Source of the DNA: Candidatus Altimarinota bacterium | Lineage (GTDB): Bacteria; Patescibacteriota; Gracilibacteria; UBA4473 | Length of the DNA stretch: 45,856 nucleotides | Assembly (NCBI GenBank): GCA_018608565.1 | Contig: JABAZT010000010.1 | Span: 1 to 45,856, forward strand | Direction: 5' to 3' | In this document: piece by piece, positions 15,859 to 27,300 of the stretch | Position numbering within the stretch: position 1 is the stretch's first letter | How the letters are laid out: each line of letters opens with the position of its first letter | Translations under genes and position numbers: made by a program | The notes under the pieces: model-generated | Databases searched by the model: none | What the model saw: the letters and a program-made list of their open reading frames with translations, nothing else | Told to the model about the DNA's origin: nothing

Positions 15859-18693
15859 ATGGTGACTCCTATTCCTTCTCTGACACCTAGTGTGACGCCT
15901 CCTGTGGCTTCGGGGGTGGGTGTGTCTGCGGAGGTTTTTGATCCTCATAGTGTTGATAATATAACGAATTTTTTTTCTAAAAAACTATTGTCACTTCGGG
16001 ATGAAATGCCGGTTGGTGACGAGCTAGATGAAATGATGGAAAAATATGAGGCATACTGTAGAGAACAGGAAGCTCGTAATGGTTTGTTGGAGTCTTTTAA
16101 TAAGGCAAGAGTTAAAAAGAAGGTCTTGTACCTTCGGGATACTATTGATACAGATCGTGAGACGATGGAGGATTTTATTTTTGATCTTCAGAAAAAGGGG
16201 AAGGTGTTGTTAACTAACCCTCTTGATAAATCAGGTCCAAAGCTAGTTTTTAATAATCCTATTGCTCCTATTTTTAGTGGGAAAGGTGGAATATCTGATT
16301 CTGGTCCAAAAAAAGGATATACAGAGCACTTGATAGAAGAGAGTGAAAAAATAAATGAGGCAAAAACGGGGGCAGAGGTTTTTTATAATGGAGAGTTATA
16401 TATGGAGGGGGTTCGGAGTATTCAGAATGCTTTGGAAGAGGAGTATAATCTGAAACCAGATAATATACCGGCATTAATATCACAGGTCTCAGCTAATGAG
16501 CATGTTCCCGATGGGTTAGCGGATTCATTGAGTTCGTATGAATCGACTCTTGCGGCACTGGATAGTTCGCATGAAAGATTTTTATCAATTCCGATTGAAG
16601 ATTTGGAGGCCTATAAGACAGAGCATAAGGAGTTGGTTCGTCTTTCTGGGACTATGCTATCGACCTTGATTCAGGCCTCTCATTATAAAGCGGCTATGAA
16701 TGAGGACATGAAAGGTGTTAGTAGTATGGAATTTATAAAGGGTGCTTTGGCAAGTGCTTATGTGCTTACTCTGGGGAAGGGAGTTACGGATAAGGTTATG
16801 AGTCGTCATAAAGATGCTTTTACGAGAGAGTGGAGTGGAATTGGTAAAGTTAAATTTTATCCAAAAACAGGTCTTGGTGATCTTGTACGAGGGGGGCGTG
16901 CTGATGGTGCTAAGGGGGTAAAGAATGCTTTTGTAGATCGTTGGCCTAATATGCTGATCTGGACTGTGGCGATAGCGGATCAGACGAAGTATGACTATCT
17001 TCCGGGGAGGGGACTGCATGTGTTGGCAAATGTTGCCAAGCGAGATTATAATTTTTGGGGAAATGTTCTGGGGCTTCCTATTACGTTACTTGGTGATAGA
17101 GGGGGCGCTTTGGATCAGCTAAATAATGCGGGACGAGCGTTTGCTTTTATTGAGCCGTTGAAGAGTGACATTCATGGTGGTTTGACGATCGATGAGATTG
17201 TCGACTATCTGAAAGATGATGAGTTGATTACGGCGCTTGAAATGATAGATGAAGGAAAAGGAGATGCCCTGTATAATGATCCAAAGTATTCAGGGCTTCG
17301 AGATAAAGTTATCCGTACGAGTCATCTGATAGAGATCGGGGCTATGGGGACTATCGAAGGAAAGGGGCTGCGACGTGAGGAAGACAAGCAGGTGACAAAG
17401 GAGGGATATCGAAGACATATTAAGTCGAGTATCTTTCATAATTTTGAACAAGGGTTCGCGAAACACGATAAAAGTGGGAAAAGTTTTAATGAGACGATGG
17501 CGGCGCGTTTTGGAGGTATGACCGATAAATATATGGCACAACGTCGATATGAATATAAGCTCAATGTGGCCAAGAATAAACCAGAAGAACTAGAAAAAAC
17601 ATTTAATCCATTTAGGGATATTAATCTAGATCTAGACGAGTTTGGAATTACAAGGCATGTAGATCGACATAATGAGGAACGGTATAGTAAGACTCCGTTT
17701 AATCTAATAGCTAGTAATTTGTCTGTTTCAAAGGTTATTTATATGGGGCTTATGTGGTCACATGCTTTTACGGGCATTCGGGTTCTTTCTTCTAAGCTTG
17801 GTTTTTCTAAGATTACTAAATTTTTTACGCAATTGTTTACAAATCCTTCGGCTTCTTTTGCTACGTTGTTTAGCGGAAGGTTGACGAAGCGTGGTCCAGA
17901 AGGCGATCCGTCAAAGAAGGATCCGCCTGGTTCTCTGAAGAAAAGACTTTCGTTGAGAGAAAGAAATAAGATGTTTGGGGATAAAGTTGTTATTACAGAG
18001 GGGGTTTTGCCACATAAAATTCGACCAGAGAAGCTAGTAAAGAAGGTTCCATTGACGGAAATACTAAAAGCATTTGATAAAAAAGGGTTTACTTTTGGTT
18101 CTACGCTGGGGGGTAAATCTTTTGATAAGGATTTAAAAATTCCTCGTGAGGAATTGGGTAGGTTTGAAAGATTGTTGTGTGATAAGAAATTAGATAAGAC
18201 TGATAGCTATGTCGATATTGAAGACCCTGGTCCAGTGAGTGTCACGGATCTTTATGATGCTTTGATGGAAGATCTTGCACTTTGTTCGAATCCTGAGGTC
18301 AAAATAGGGGAAGAACGTCAAAGACGATTTAGAGATGGACATGAGCAGATGAAGACCCTTGCGGGGCTCGCGGCAGATGAGGATGCGAAGGAGGTTACTA
18401 TATCGGTAGAGATAGAGGGGAAATCAGCGGTGAAGTACAAGATAGATTGTGGGAAGAAGGCCACTGCTAATAAAAAATCTATTGAGAAATGGGGGAAGCA
18501 AAAGACTAATGATAAAAGATATAAAAAATCTAAGAGCAATATAATCTGTACCGCAGTGGCGGAGGGGGATGATATTACTGATAAAACATCATCTGATTTG
18601 GCTATTGGGTTTGATGTGGATAATGGATACTGGACTGTGTATCATGGGAGTGGAGAGCAAAAAGAGGTGACAAATATTACGGTTGCTCGTTAG
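15859..18693 (+). CDS. Large hypothetical protein, 944 aa
   Basis: No known domain is recognised. The first 25 residues are rich in Pro, Thr, Ser and Val (PIPSLTPSVTPPVASG) and look unstructured. The next 600 residues are mainly helical and charged. Around 625-665 a moderately hydrophobic stretch (IYMGLMWSHAFTGIRVL) could be one membrane helix or a buried helix. The tail after about 690 is basic and then alpha/beta, ending in a strand-rich segment (LAIGFDVDNGYWTVYHGSG). There is no signal peptide. Only 6 nt separate it from the two-TM gene, so the two are co-translated. Position before a VirB6-like gene suggests a cytoplasmic part of the same membrane assembly; that is inference. Confidence 0.8.
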   Translation: MVTPIPSLTPSVTPPVASGVGVSAEVFDPHSVDNITNFFSKKLLSLRDEMPVGDELDEMMEKYEAYCREQEARNGLLESFNKARVKKKVLYLRDTIDTDRETMEDFIFDLQKKGKVLLTNPLDKSGPKLVFNNPIAPIFSGKGGISDSGPKKGYTEHLIEESEKINEAKTGAEVFYNGELYMEGVRSIQNALEEEYNLKPDNIPALISQVSANEHVPDGLADSLSSYESTLAALDSSHERFLSIPIEDLEAYKTEHKELVRLSGTMLSTLIQASHYKAAMNEDMKGVSSMEFIKGALASAYVLTLGKGVTDKVMSRHKDAFTREWSGIGKVKFYPKTGLGDLVRGGRADGAKGVKNAFVDRWPNMLIWTVAIADQTKYDYLPGRGLHVLANVAKRDYNFWGNVLGLPITLLGDRGGALDQLNNAGRAFAFIEPLKSDIHGGLTIDEIVDYLKDDELITALEMIDEGKGDALYNDPKYSGLRDKVIRTSHLIEIGAMGTIEGKGLRREEDKQVTKEGYRRHIKSSIFHNFEQGFAKHDKSGKSFNETMAARFGGMTDKYMAQRRYEYKLNVAKNKPEELEKTFNPFRDINLDLDEFGITRHVDRHNEERYSKTPFNLIASNLSVSKVIYMGLMWSHAFTGIRVLSSKLGFSKITKFFTQLFTNPSASFATLFSGRLTKRGPEGDPSKKDPPGSLKKRLSLRERNKMFGDKVVITEGVLPHKIRPEKLVKKVPLTEILKAFDKKGFTFGSTLGGKSFDKDLKIPREELGRFERLLCDKKLDKTDSYVDIEDPGPVSVTDLYDALMEDLALCSNPEVKIGEERQRRFRDGHEQMKTLAGLAADEDAKEVTISVEIEGKSAVKYKIDCGKKATANKKSIEKWGKQKTNDKRYKKSKSNIICTAVAEGDDITDKTSSDLAIGFDVDNGYWTVYHGSGEQKEVTNITVAR

Positions 18694-18778
18694 TCTGAGG
18701 AAATCTTTTGGGATATGTTTGTATCTTGTTTCTCTTGTTTTTGTAGTGGCTTTGTTCCTTGTGTGATGGGTCTTTTTC

Positions 18779-18787
18779 TGGTATAAT
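18779..18787 (+). promoter_or_regulatory. Extended -10 of the VirB6-like gene, probably leaderless
   Basis: TGGTATAAT is a perfect extended -10 and ends 8 nt before the ATG. A weak TTGTGT lies 17 bp upstream. Confidence 0.6.
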
Positions 18788-18795
18788 GGGGGGAA

Positions 18796-20982
18796 ATGTT
18801 GACGCAAATTTTTGATTTCGGTTTGTCACTTCTGAGGCAAAAAAGCTTTAAGGCTTTGGGGTGTGTTTTTGTGTTATTGATAGGGGTAGGGATTATGGAT
18901 CCTTTCTCGGTGGCATATGCGGAACGAGATGTGATGGAGGATATTGCCAAAATTCTTTCGCACTTGGTGGACTTGATTATGGTGGTTTCTTTGATTGCGA
19001 TTGATGTGACAGGGCCTTTGTTTGGGACGGAGTTATTGACGGGACCAGATGTAATGCAAGAGGGAATATTGCCGATGTGGGTGATTGTTCGGAATATGGT
19101 GAATATTGGTTTTGTGATGATGATCTTGTATATTGCGTTGGCGAATCTTTTTACTATTGGAGGGGCGCTTGGTGGTAATAACTGGACGATAAAAGAAAAA
19201 CTTCCGCGACTGATTGGGGCTATGATATTGATCAATTTTTCATTGTGGGGATTTAAGGTGGTTCTTGATGCGGTATATGTTGGGACGGTGGCGGTGTTCT
19301 CTATCTCAGATAATGTTCTGGGGGATCAGGTGACGTATAAGAAGATAATGTTTGAGCAAATGGTTTGTGATAAGGACTCTTTGCAGACGGATGAAGAATA
19401 TGAGCATTGTAAGGAAATTTATAAAGATGATCATGAACTTAAGGTGTATGAATTTGTAAATAAAATGCTCTGTGGGAATCAGCATAAGGATGCGGATTCT
19501 TCTAAGTGTTCGTTTGGGTATCTGTCTGAGACCTATATGACTCAGGCTCTCGGGCGAGAGGATGATCGAGTGACCAATCCTGGACGAAATATCATGGCGG
19601 CGGTAGGGGTGCATGTGATGAAGATTCAGGCGCTTCCGTCTATCATTGCAAGGGCCGGGACCGCAAAATATGATGCCTTTAGATTGGTGGATACGGTTAC
19701 GTTTTCAGCGATATTGGGGTTGATATATGCGCTGTCTTTTGTGGCGGTGTTGGTGGCGATGTTGGTGCGGATGGTTTTTCTGTGGATTGTTATGATTGCG
19801 TCTCCATTGATCGTGGCAGATATGGTTATGGGAACTGGATGGACTAATACTTTTACGGAGAAGATTACGAATACGATTATAATGCCAATCAAGGTTGCAG
19901 CCGCGTTTACGGTGAGTTTTCTCATGGTGGCAAATCTCCAGCATATTGCGACGAAGGATGATATTGCGATTGCTTTTGTGACTGGAGATGCGGTGTTTAA
20001 ATTTGGTCCGTCGAGTATTGATCTACTCTGGAAGGTTGCGACTATTATGGCGTTTTGGTTTGCGTTGTGGGCGGCGTTTGATAAGACCGTGGCTCAGAAT
20101 ATAGTGGGAGGGGTTAAGACTTTTGGTGAAAATATTGGGAAGGCGGCATGGACTGGAGTGCAAAATGCACCTGTGTTGCCGTTTGGAAAAATGGATGAAG
20201 ATGGAAATAGGCAGGGGTTGGCGCTTAATTCAGTTACGAAGATTGATGATATGTTGTTGGAGGGGGCGAATAAATTTGAGCAGGAGCAGACTCGGAAACT
20301 GAGAGATCGTTTTGGGCTTTTGGATAGTACTGCAAATACTTTTTTGAAAGCATCAACTGGTTTGAAGGTAGCTGTTCGGAAGTTACCTACTATAACTAAA
20401 GTGATGGATGAATTTAGATCTCAAAAAGGGAGTGCTGAGGTTTTGAAGGATTCTCAGGCACGTAGTCGATTTGGTGAAGCGTTTGCGGGTAATACTGAAA
20501 TTACGCATGCGACTGAAATTGGTAATGCAATTACTAATTTGAAGGTTTCTTCAGCAGATACTCCGTCAGATATTAAGCGTAAATTGAAAGCAGCCTTGGT
20601 TGCTGCGAGTGTTCCAGCTCGAGATATTGATTTTGTATTGAATGGACTTGGGGCTGGGAGTTCAGCTCCTTCGGCGAAGACTGTTGGGGACAATGAACAT
20701 GTTGATAGTTTGTTTGAATCAGATAAGGCAAATTTTGTTAAAAGAGATGATAAAACTTCTAATTTTACGGTTACTTATTCGGGGAATACTCACACGGATA
20801 TTCAAAATGATATTAATGGAGTTAAGGATAAATTTAGGGCAGATCCAAATATGGAACAAGAATTGTTTGCACATATTGAAAGAATGTTAGAACAGGCAAA
20901 TGTTCCTAATCCTGAAAAATATGAAATATCGTATAATAAAACGAGTAAGGAGTATGAGATTAAAGAAAAGCCTGGCTCATAG
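18796..20982 (+). CDS. Polytopic membrane protein, VirB6/TrbL-like
   Basis: The 728-residue product begins with a hydrophobic segment ending in VAYA-ERD (about 20-43), a possible signal peptide. Hydrophobic stretches follow at about 51-72, 91-124, 133-168, 300-340, 361-380 and 408-428. Between the third and fourth stretches is a 130-residue hydrophilic loop with four cysteines (191, 205, 226, 238), suggestive of disulfides or metal binding outside the membrane. The last 300 residues are soluble, charged and probably cytoplasmic. This layout, and the segment KLPRLIGAMILINFSLWGFK, resemble VirB6/TrbL channel proteins of type IV secretion systems. No VirB4, VirB11 or VirD4 ATPase is in the window, so a conjugation role is not supported. 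A terminator follows at 21044. Confidence 0.75.
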   Translation: MLTQIFDFGLSLLRQKSFKALGCVFVLLIGVGIMDPFSVAYAERDVMEDIAKILSHLVDLIMVVSLIAIDVTGPLFGTELLTGPDVMQEGILPMWVIVRNMVNIGFVMMILYIALANLFTIGGALGGNNWTIKEKLPRLIGAMILINFSLWGFKVVLDAVYVGTVAVFSISDNVLGDQVTYKKIMFEQMVCDKDSLQTDEEYEHCKEIYKDDHELKVYEFVNKMLCGNQHKDADSSKCSFGYLSETYMTQALGREDDRVTNPGRNIMAAVGVHVMKIQALPSIIARAGTAKYDAFRLVDTVTFSAILGLIYALSFVAVLVAMLVRMVFLWIVMIASPLIVADMVMGTGWTNTFTEKITNTIIMPIKVAAAFTVSFLMVANLQHIATKDDIAIAFVTGDAVFKFGPSSIDLLWKVATIMAFWFALWAAFDKTVAQNIVGGVKTFGENIGKAAWTGVQNAPVLPFGKMDEDGNRQGLALNSVTKIDDMLLEGANKFEQEQTRKLRDRFGLLDSTANTFLKASTGLKVAVRKLPTITKVMDEFRSQKGSAEVLKDSQARSRFGEAFAGNTEITHATEIGNAITNLKVSSADTPSDIKRKLKAALVAASVPARDIDFVLNGLGAGSSAPSAKTVGDNEHVDSLFESDKANFVKRDDKTSNFTVTYSGNTHTDIQNDINGVKDKFRADPNMEQELFAHIERMLEQANVPNPEKYEISYNKTSKEYEIKEKPGS

Positions 20983-21043
20983 TGTTAGGGGGTGTGGGAG
21001 TAGAGGATGGATCTGTGGTTATGTAGAGATGAGCTTGAGGTTG

Positions 21044-21071
21044 GAGCAGGGTTTATTCCTGCTCTTTTTTT
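21044..21071 (+). terminator. Intrinsic terminator after the VirB6-like gene
   Basis: GAGCAGG and CCTGCTC form a perfect 7-bp stem with a 7-nt loop, followed by seven T. Confidence 0.9.
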
Positions 21072-21261
21072 AAATCTTTTTATTTATTTTTATAGTTTAT
21101 TTATTTTTATTTTCATAGGACTTATTCTTTGTTTTTTGTTTTAATTTTACTTATAAGTAAAAAAACATAGAGTCAGAGATAGTATTGAATTATCTTGTTT
21201 TTTTGTGGGTGGAAGGATGGTCTGTTTAAGACGAATGAAACTTCCATTTTTGCCTGAAATC

Positions 21262-21270
21262 TGGTATAAT
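21262..21270 (+). promoter_or_regulatory. Extended -10 of the 2028-aa gene
   Basis: TGGTATAAT is identical to the box before the VirB6-like gene. It lies 36 nt before the ATG, so this mRNA should have a leader of about 30 nt. Confidence 0.6.
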
Positions 21271-21306
21271 TAGGGGATTATTATCTGTCGTATTAGATAT
21301 TTCTAA

Positions 21307-24300
21307 ATGAAATTACTCAAACACTTAGATCCAAATACAAAAAATCGAGATTCTCGATGGGTCTTTATGAGTATGGATTCGGATAAGATTGATGAGTTAG
21401 TGGATAGGGATATTCCGCTTAAGCCCTATAAGTTTCGGGTGAAGCATCTCAAGATGCTCGAAAAACAAAAAGGGGATTTGGATGTGCGAGACCGAGTTCG
21501 GATCAATGAAATTGCAGAATATTATGTGAGTTTGTTTGCGAATGATAAGGCTGATGGGTTGCTGCCTTCTCGGATGGCGTTTGAGTTTTATAACTCTTCG
21601 TTGTTTTCATCTTTGAGTTTGAAGCTTCAGAGACAGGTCACGCATTTATTTGATAAGAAGCGGGATAGTTTTGTAGCGTTATCGAACAAAAAACCTGGAG
21701 ATATGTTTGATACTGAGATTGTCCAAGCTACTCGAATGTTTCGGGTGTATCAGGTTCGAGGTACTGAATTTCGTGATAAGATTCTCAATACGGCCGTTGA
21801 AACGCTGCAATCCAAGTTGGTCGAGAGAGCCCAAGATCTGATGGCTGGATATACTATTACTGGATCGGGCACTACGAGTCGTATTGATCCGATAAGTCCA
21901 GCGACACCTGCGCTCTCATATGACAAACGATTTTTTCTTTTGGAGGTATATAGATTGTTTCCTCGAGCTGAATTTTGGTTGGATCGAAGTCAGACAGATC
22001 ACTCGGATCCGAGTGTTAAAAAATCTGATAAACCCAAAAAACCTGGGGCTCAGTTTGATAAGCTGAAACAGATGGCAGCGCTTAATATGGCACATGTCAT
22101 AGAGCAGATGACGGATGGGGCTGATGGAGAAAAAAATTCGGCATTGATGATGATGTTCTGGGATATGTTGGAGTTATGGATGGAAGAAGATCCAACAACG
22201 TTTAGTGGTCTTGGGGTTACTGAAATACAAAAAGATCAGATTGTTCGGATGGTGGAGCGGGGGAATGTGGCGCAGTTTTTGGGGTGGGCTAAGTCTTGGC
22301 TCTATGCTGGTAACAAGGTCCTCCTTCCGATGCATATCCATGCACTCAATCAGATAAAAGAAACGCACTATGAATCGATCGATCAGGATGATCCTGTAGA
22401 TGAACTCAAAGCCCTAGCAGAAGAACGTCTAAAGGGAGGGGATAAATGGAAATCAGTTGTGGATGAGATTGAAGAGCTGGAAAAAAAAATTAGAGATACA
22501 GAAAAAGAGGAAGTTAGTAAAGTTATTGGGAGTAGTGATTTTCTGTCATCGGAAAAAGCCTCTGAACTTGAGTCTAAATATAGAAAAGCAGAACAGACAC
22601 AAAAAAAAGTAGAAGATGAATTTTTATTGAAAGAAGCGGGAACTCCACTTGATAAATTTATTAAGGGATTTGAGGCTTGGAGGACAAAATCAAAGAGCAG
22701 CAGTCCTTCAGTCTTTAGATCTATTGAGGCGTCTACTATTTCTCCAGCGATTATTATAAGACTTAACGAAGATTTTACGTTATCAGCCTCTGAGCTAGAG
22801 TCCAAAGTTATCACTACTGGTGCTACGAAAGGGAGTGCTGAGTATTACAAGCAAATGAAGCGTCTGGCGGAACAGCAATTGAAAGACTTTCAAAAAGCTC
22901 TAAATGATGTAGTCCGTCTTACTCGGAAAGAATTAGAGAATACCAGTACGAGAAAAACAAGTTTAACGGATGCAGTTTTATCGAGTAATGAGCAAAAATA
23001 TCAATCAGAGGTGGATGAATTTCAGGCAATTATGGATGGACTTACGTCTCATCTTGGTTCCGTGTCATCGGCAACAGATAAAACTAAGACGGCAGGAACC
23101 TCAATCCTGGAGGCAGCCAATCAGAAATCATCAAAAGAGGTGGAAAATCTGACTCAACGAAAAAATGAATTGGAGGAAAAACTAGGGGTTTCTAAAAGAG
23201 AGCAGAAAAAAATTCAAGCTCGTTTTGATTTGTTTAATGATCCTACAGGAAATGCTACAGAGTTACTGGGGAAATATAGTGAAGGTCTCAAGAAAAGAGC
23301 TCGATCTGGAGGACTATATGCAGCAGATATGGTGGCTTTGTTTAATGATGATATTGATGGTGATTATAAGATAGCGCCTGAACCGTATACAGGTACGGAT
23401 CCAAAAGAAAAAGAAAAACATGACATAGCTGAAAGTACAAATTTATTGGCTCGAGTGTATTCGGATGCTGAGATAAATGGGCTGAATAAGGATGAGTTGA
23501 CGGAGGAGGATCGTGTCAATCATTCTTTTAAAAAAGGATATAAAGAAGTTTTAACTGAATTCAGAAAAGATTTTAATGATGTTTTGGACGAATTACTTGA
23601 TGGTTCGAAAATTGATGATTTCTTTCGGGATAAAAATTTACTGATTGATCATCCTGATAGATTTTCTGTTTGGAATAAAGCGTTGGATCAACTCTTGGGG
23701 TATGATGCAATTCTTAGTGAGTTTGATGAGCCTGGTTATAGTGGATTGGATGATTATGTAGGTTTCTATAAAGAACGAGGGAAAACCCCACAAATTGCAG
23801 CATTGTTGGATGGAGCCATTGCGGCGAATAGAAATAAAATTATTGGTTTGATTCGGACTGGTTTTGAGGCTTCGAGTCCTGACTTTAGTCGAGCGGATCT
23901 CAAGGATTTTGCGGCACAGTATCACCGATTTCATTCGAGTTTGGAACTGTCGGATGAATATAAACAACTACAACAGGATCGAGCAGATTTTGAAAAAGAA
24001 AGACACCAACTGGATCTCCAGTCGAATGAGATTCAGGGAGAAGTTGATGCCTTATTTGGGATAAAAGAATTGGAACCTATTTGGCAGAAATTGGAGCCGT
24101 TTATTCAGTTTGAAGGTCATGATTGGGATGTTGAAACTTTTGATTTGGATACGGCAAAAGAAATTAAACAATTAGTTTTTGATCCTGATTTTTTGTCCAA
24201 GGCTAGTGACCCTGATGCTCAGGCAGCTTGGTATAATGAGGAAAAACTAAAGATACAAGAAAAGCGAACAAAGCTTAAGAATGATGCTCGATCTACGGAA

Positions 24301-27300
24301 TATGATGAAATTAGGTCTAAATTATTGAAGGCTCTTTTTGATACATCATTGGGTTCTCCTACTGGATATTTTGAAACAGGTGGTGGACGATGGGTTGCAG
24401 CAAGAAAAGAGTTATATGATCGTCTGGATGGAATTAGTGGAGTAAATCTAAAGAAAGAAATTCCTGATTTTGATCTAAATTTGTTGCTCGATGAAGTAAT
24501 GGAGCTGTCCCTGAACTATAAGGGGAGAGGGGAGATAACAGATGTCTTGGAAGACTATAAAGAAATCCTCATCAGTGGAGAAGATCAAGGTACTCCAGGG
24601 AAGGAAACACTGAAAGAGGTTGAACTCCAGCTGGCACCTGTGAAGTCTGGGATGGAGCAGGCGATGAATATTCATAATCAAGAACTTTCAAAAATTTTAC
24701 AGGAATTGAAAGATGATCCAGAAGGTCAACAATATGCTTTGAAAGCACAAGTTTTGTATGGACTCAAGGAACTATGTCCTTCGCTTCGAGATAGTATTGC
24801 TTCTGCTGATGCTTTATTGGACTATGTGGTTTCGGATAAGCCTGACTTTAGGGCGGCGTATATAAATAATCTTCTCAGTTATGTAACGGTGCTGGAGGGT
24901 AAATATGTTCAGTGTCGGCAAGAAATGGCATCTGGGAATACTATTCATGCGAATAATCAAATTTTTGATTCGGTGGTTCGTCTGACTGGAGAGGTGCTTG
25001 TGGCCTTTGATGTTACGTCTGGAGCGTGGAAGGATAATTTGGAGGTTTTGAATGAACAACACCGGAATATTCCTAAGGCTGTACAAGTACTCAAAAATGA
25101 ATTTGGACTATATGGGCCGGATGCGGAAGAGACTGCAAAGAAACGATATGGAGAATTTAGAGAAAAGTTTGAGGCTAAACACAAGGCGTATCGGACAGAA
25201 TTGGATTCTGTTTTGAGAACTATTAATAAAAAAGCGAAAGAATTTGGAGGTGATGATGATCAATTTTTTCAGTTATTTGGTGCAACAAGAGAGGATATAA
25301 TTCAAGTCTATCATGAACTGATGGGTAAGGCCGATGGATATGAAACTGCTGCAGCACGTTATTCCGATACAGATTTTTGGTCTGATTGGATGGATAGATA
25401 TAAGGATCCAAAAAAACGAGGTTCGGCATTGGATGATTTTGCTTATTGGGATGATATTAAGTCTCTTGAGGCTGAGATGGAACGTCAGACAAAAGGATTT
25501 TCAGATTGGAGAAAAGATCTGGTTGATCAAGAAAAAGCTATAAATAGGGGACCGGCGGTATATTTTCGGCATGTATCGATTCGATCGATTATTGAAATGT
25601 TTAAGGACTCCTATGAACTGGCTTCTCGTCGAGTAGAACGTCGGGTGGAACGAGATAAAGCGGATCTTGGGAAGGCTATTTTTGGAGATACGGGGGTATT
25701 TGGACTTGGGTATGAGTGGGATCGGAAGTCTACTGAAGAAGAGGAGACTCGAGTGGAAGACTATAAGAAGCAACATAAACGAAAAAACATGTGGGAACTG
25801 CGTAGTTCGCTTTATGATCTTGGTGAAAATCGGATTGATAAAGATGAAGTTAGAGCCTTGATTGATCTATTGGTGGATATGGGGACGATGCGTTGGGATG
25901 ATCCGATGTTTTGGAAAGTGCTCAATCGATTGAATAGAGATAGAATTGGGATGATAATTGATATTGATTATCTGAGGAAGCAGGATATGGGTACGATTCG
26001 GGATCAAGTTAGAACCGCTTGTGGAGCTATTTGGGATGATTATGTATTTAAGGGGTGGGATGATAGTCTTGATGGAAAACACAAAAGTGCGGTCGATATT
26101 GTACAAAAAGAATTTAAGGAAATGGAGGCGATGAATGGACGGCCTGAACTTTTGGCTTCTATGCTTCGAAAATGGCAGGAAGGAACGGTGGATGAGACGG
26201 TTAGTCCAGAACGTTTTGAGGGAATTTTATTTAATGCTTTTGATCAGGCTAAGATGAATGGAACTCCTGATCAAAGATGGTTCTTCCTTATTATGGCAAT
26301 CACGGTGAAGAGTCCGAGTGGGGCCTCGTTGGTCTCTCCGACAATATTGAGTCGTTTTGATGATTCGCTTTTATCTCGGGTTCCGTATTTTGATTTCTTT
26401 ACAGATAGTGAAACCTCCAAGCTTAATGGTTGGTGTGTTCCAGATGGTACTAAAGGGGCGGAACAAAGACCTTGGTCTGTGGATGATTTTGAGGCTTGGG
26501 GGCAGTTTTTTGGAGCGGATGGTCGATATGGGTTTAATCCTGCGGCAGAAGGAAGTCCAATAAATAGTAAGTGTAATGAGTTTTTCTATAATAATATTTG
26601 TAAATCTCAAAATGCACTGAGTCGAGTGGATCGTAAATCTAAATCAATTGATAAAGAGGCTGATCACGATGATGCACCAATGTGGTTTCAAGGAATGTCT
26701 TGGCTTGCTATGACTCAGGCGCTTAATCAAAGTTCACAGGGTACGGATCTAGTGACACAGGATTTCGGGGCTTCATTGCTTATGGGGTTTGATCACTCAA
26801 TGAGAGCTGCCTATGAGTATATAAAAGAAAATGATGCTATATACGGAGAAGGGCATACTGAATGGAGAGTACAACGAGATGAAGCCTTGCGGAGTGTTTC
26901 TGAGCGGATGAGAGTTGGGTTTGGGGCGTTGAATACCTTGAAAGGGAATTACCATGGTACGGATCGTACTACACCATTGGTACTGGATGATTCGTTTTGG
27001 GATGGGAAAAAAGAAAAACGATATAAACTTGATGCGAGTGATAAACAAATTAATTTTTCGATTCAAGAATTACTTAAAGTTTCGGGAGAGGAGATGGAGG
27101 ACTATAATGGTGTTTGGGATTATCATGGTAGTAAGATGGATCGAGGGACTCACTCTGAGCGAAAAGAGACTAAGGGATATAAAGATAATCTGAAAGTTCT
27201 GAAAAAAATTATTGGTGGTGATGATGGAGGTGATGAAGATGGTCAAATCTCTCATTTTTCAAATCTACAAAAAGTGGAAGAGGTATTGATGAATTATGGA

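Larger units (their letters stand above)
20983..21306 (+). other. Intergenic region, 324 nt
   Basis: It holds a terminator (21044-21071), then about 190 nt of strongly AT-rich DNA with no open frame, then an extended -10 (21262-21270). I see no RNA gene or repeat in the AT-rich part. Confidence 0.7.

Noticed and set aside
18796-20982. Conjugative plasmid or ICE core
   Set aside because: Only a VirB6-like protein is present; there is no VirB4, VirD4, relaxase or integrase, and the neighbours are housekeeping genes.
21072-21261. A small RNA or riboswitch in the AT-rich gap before the 2028-aa gene
   Set aside because: No stable hairpin or recognisable motif is seen, and the stretch lies upstream of the predicted transcription start.
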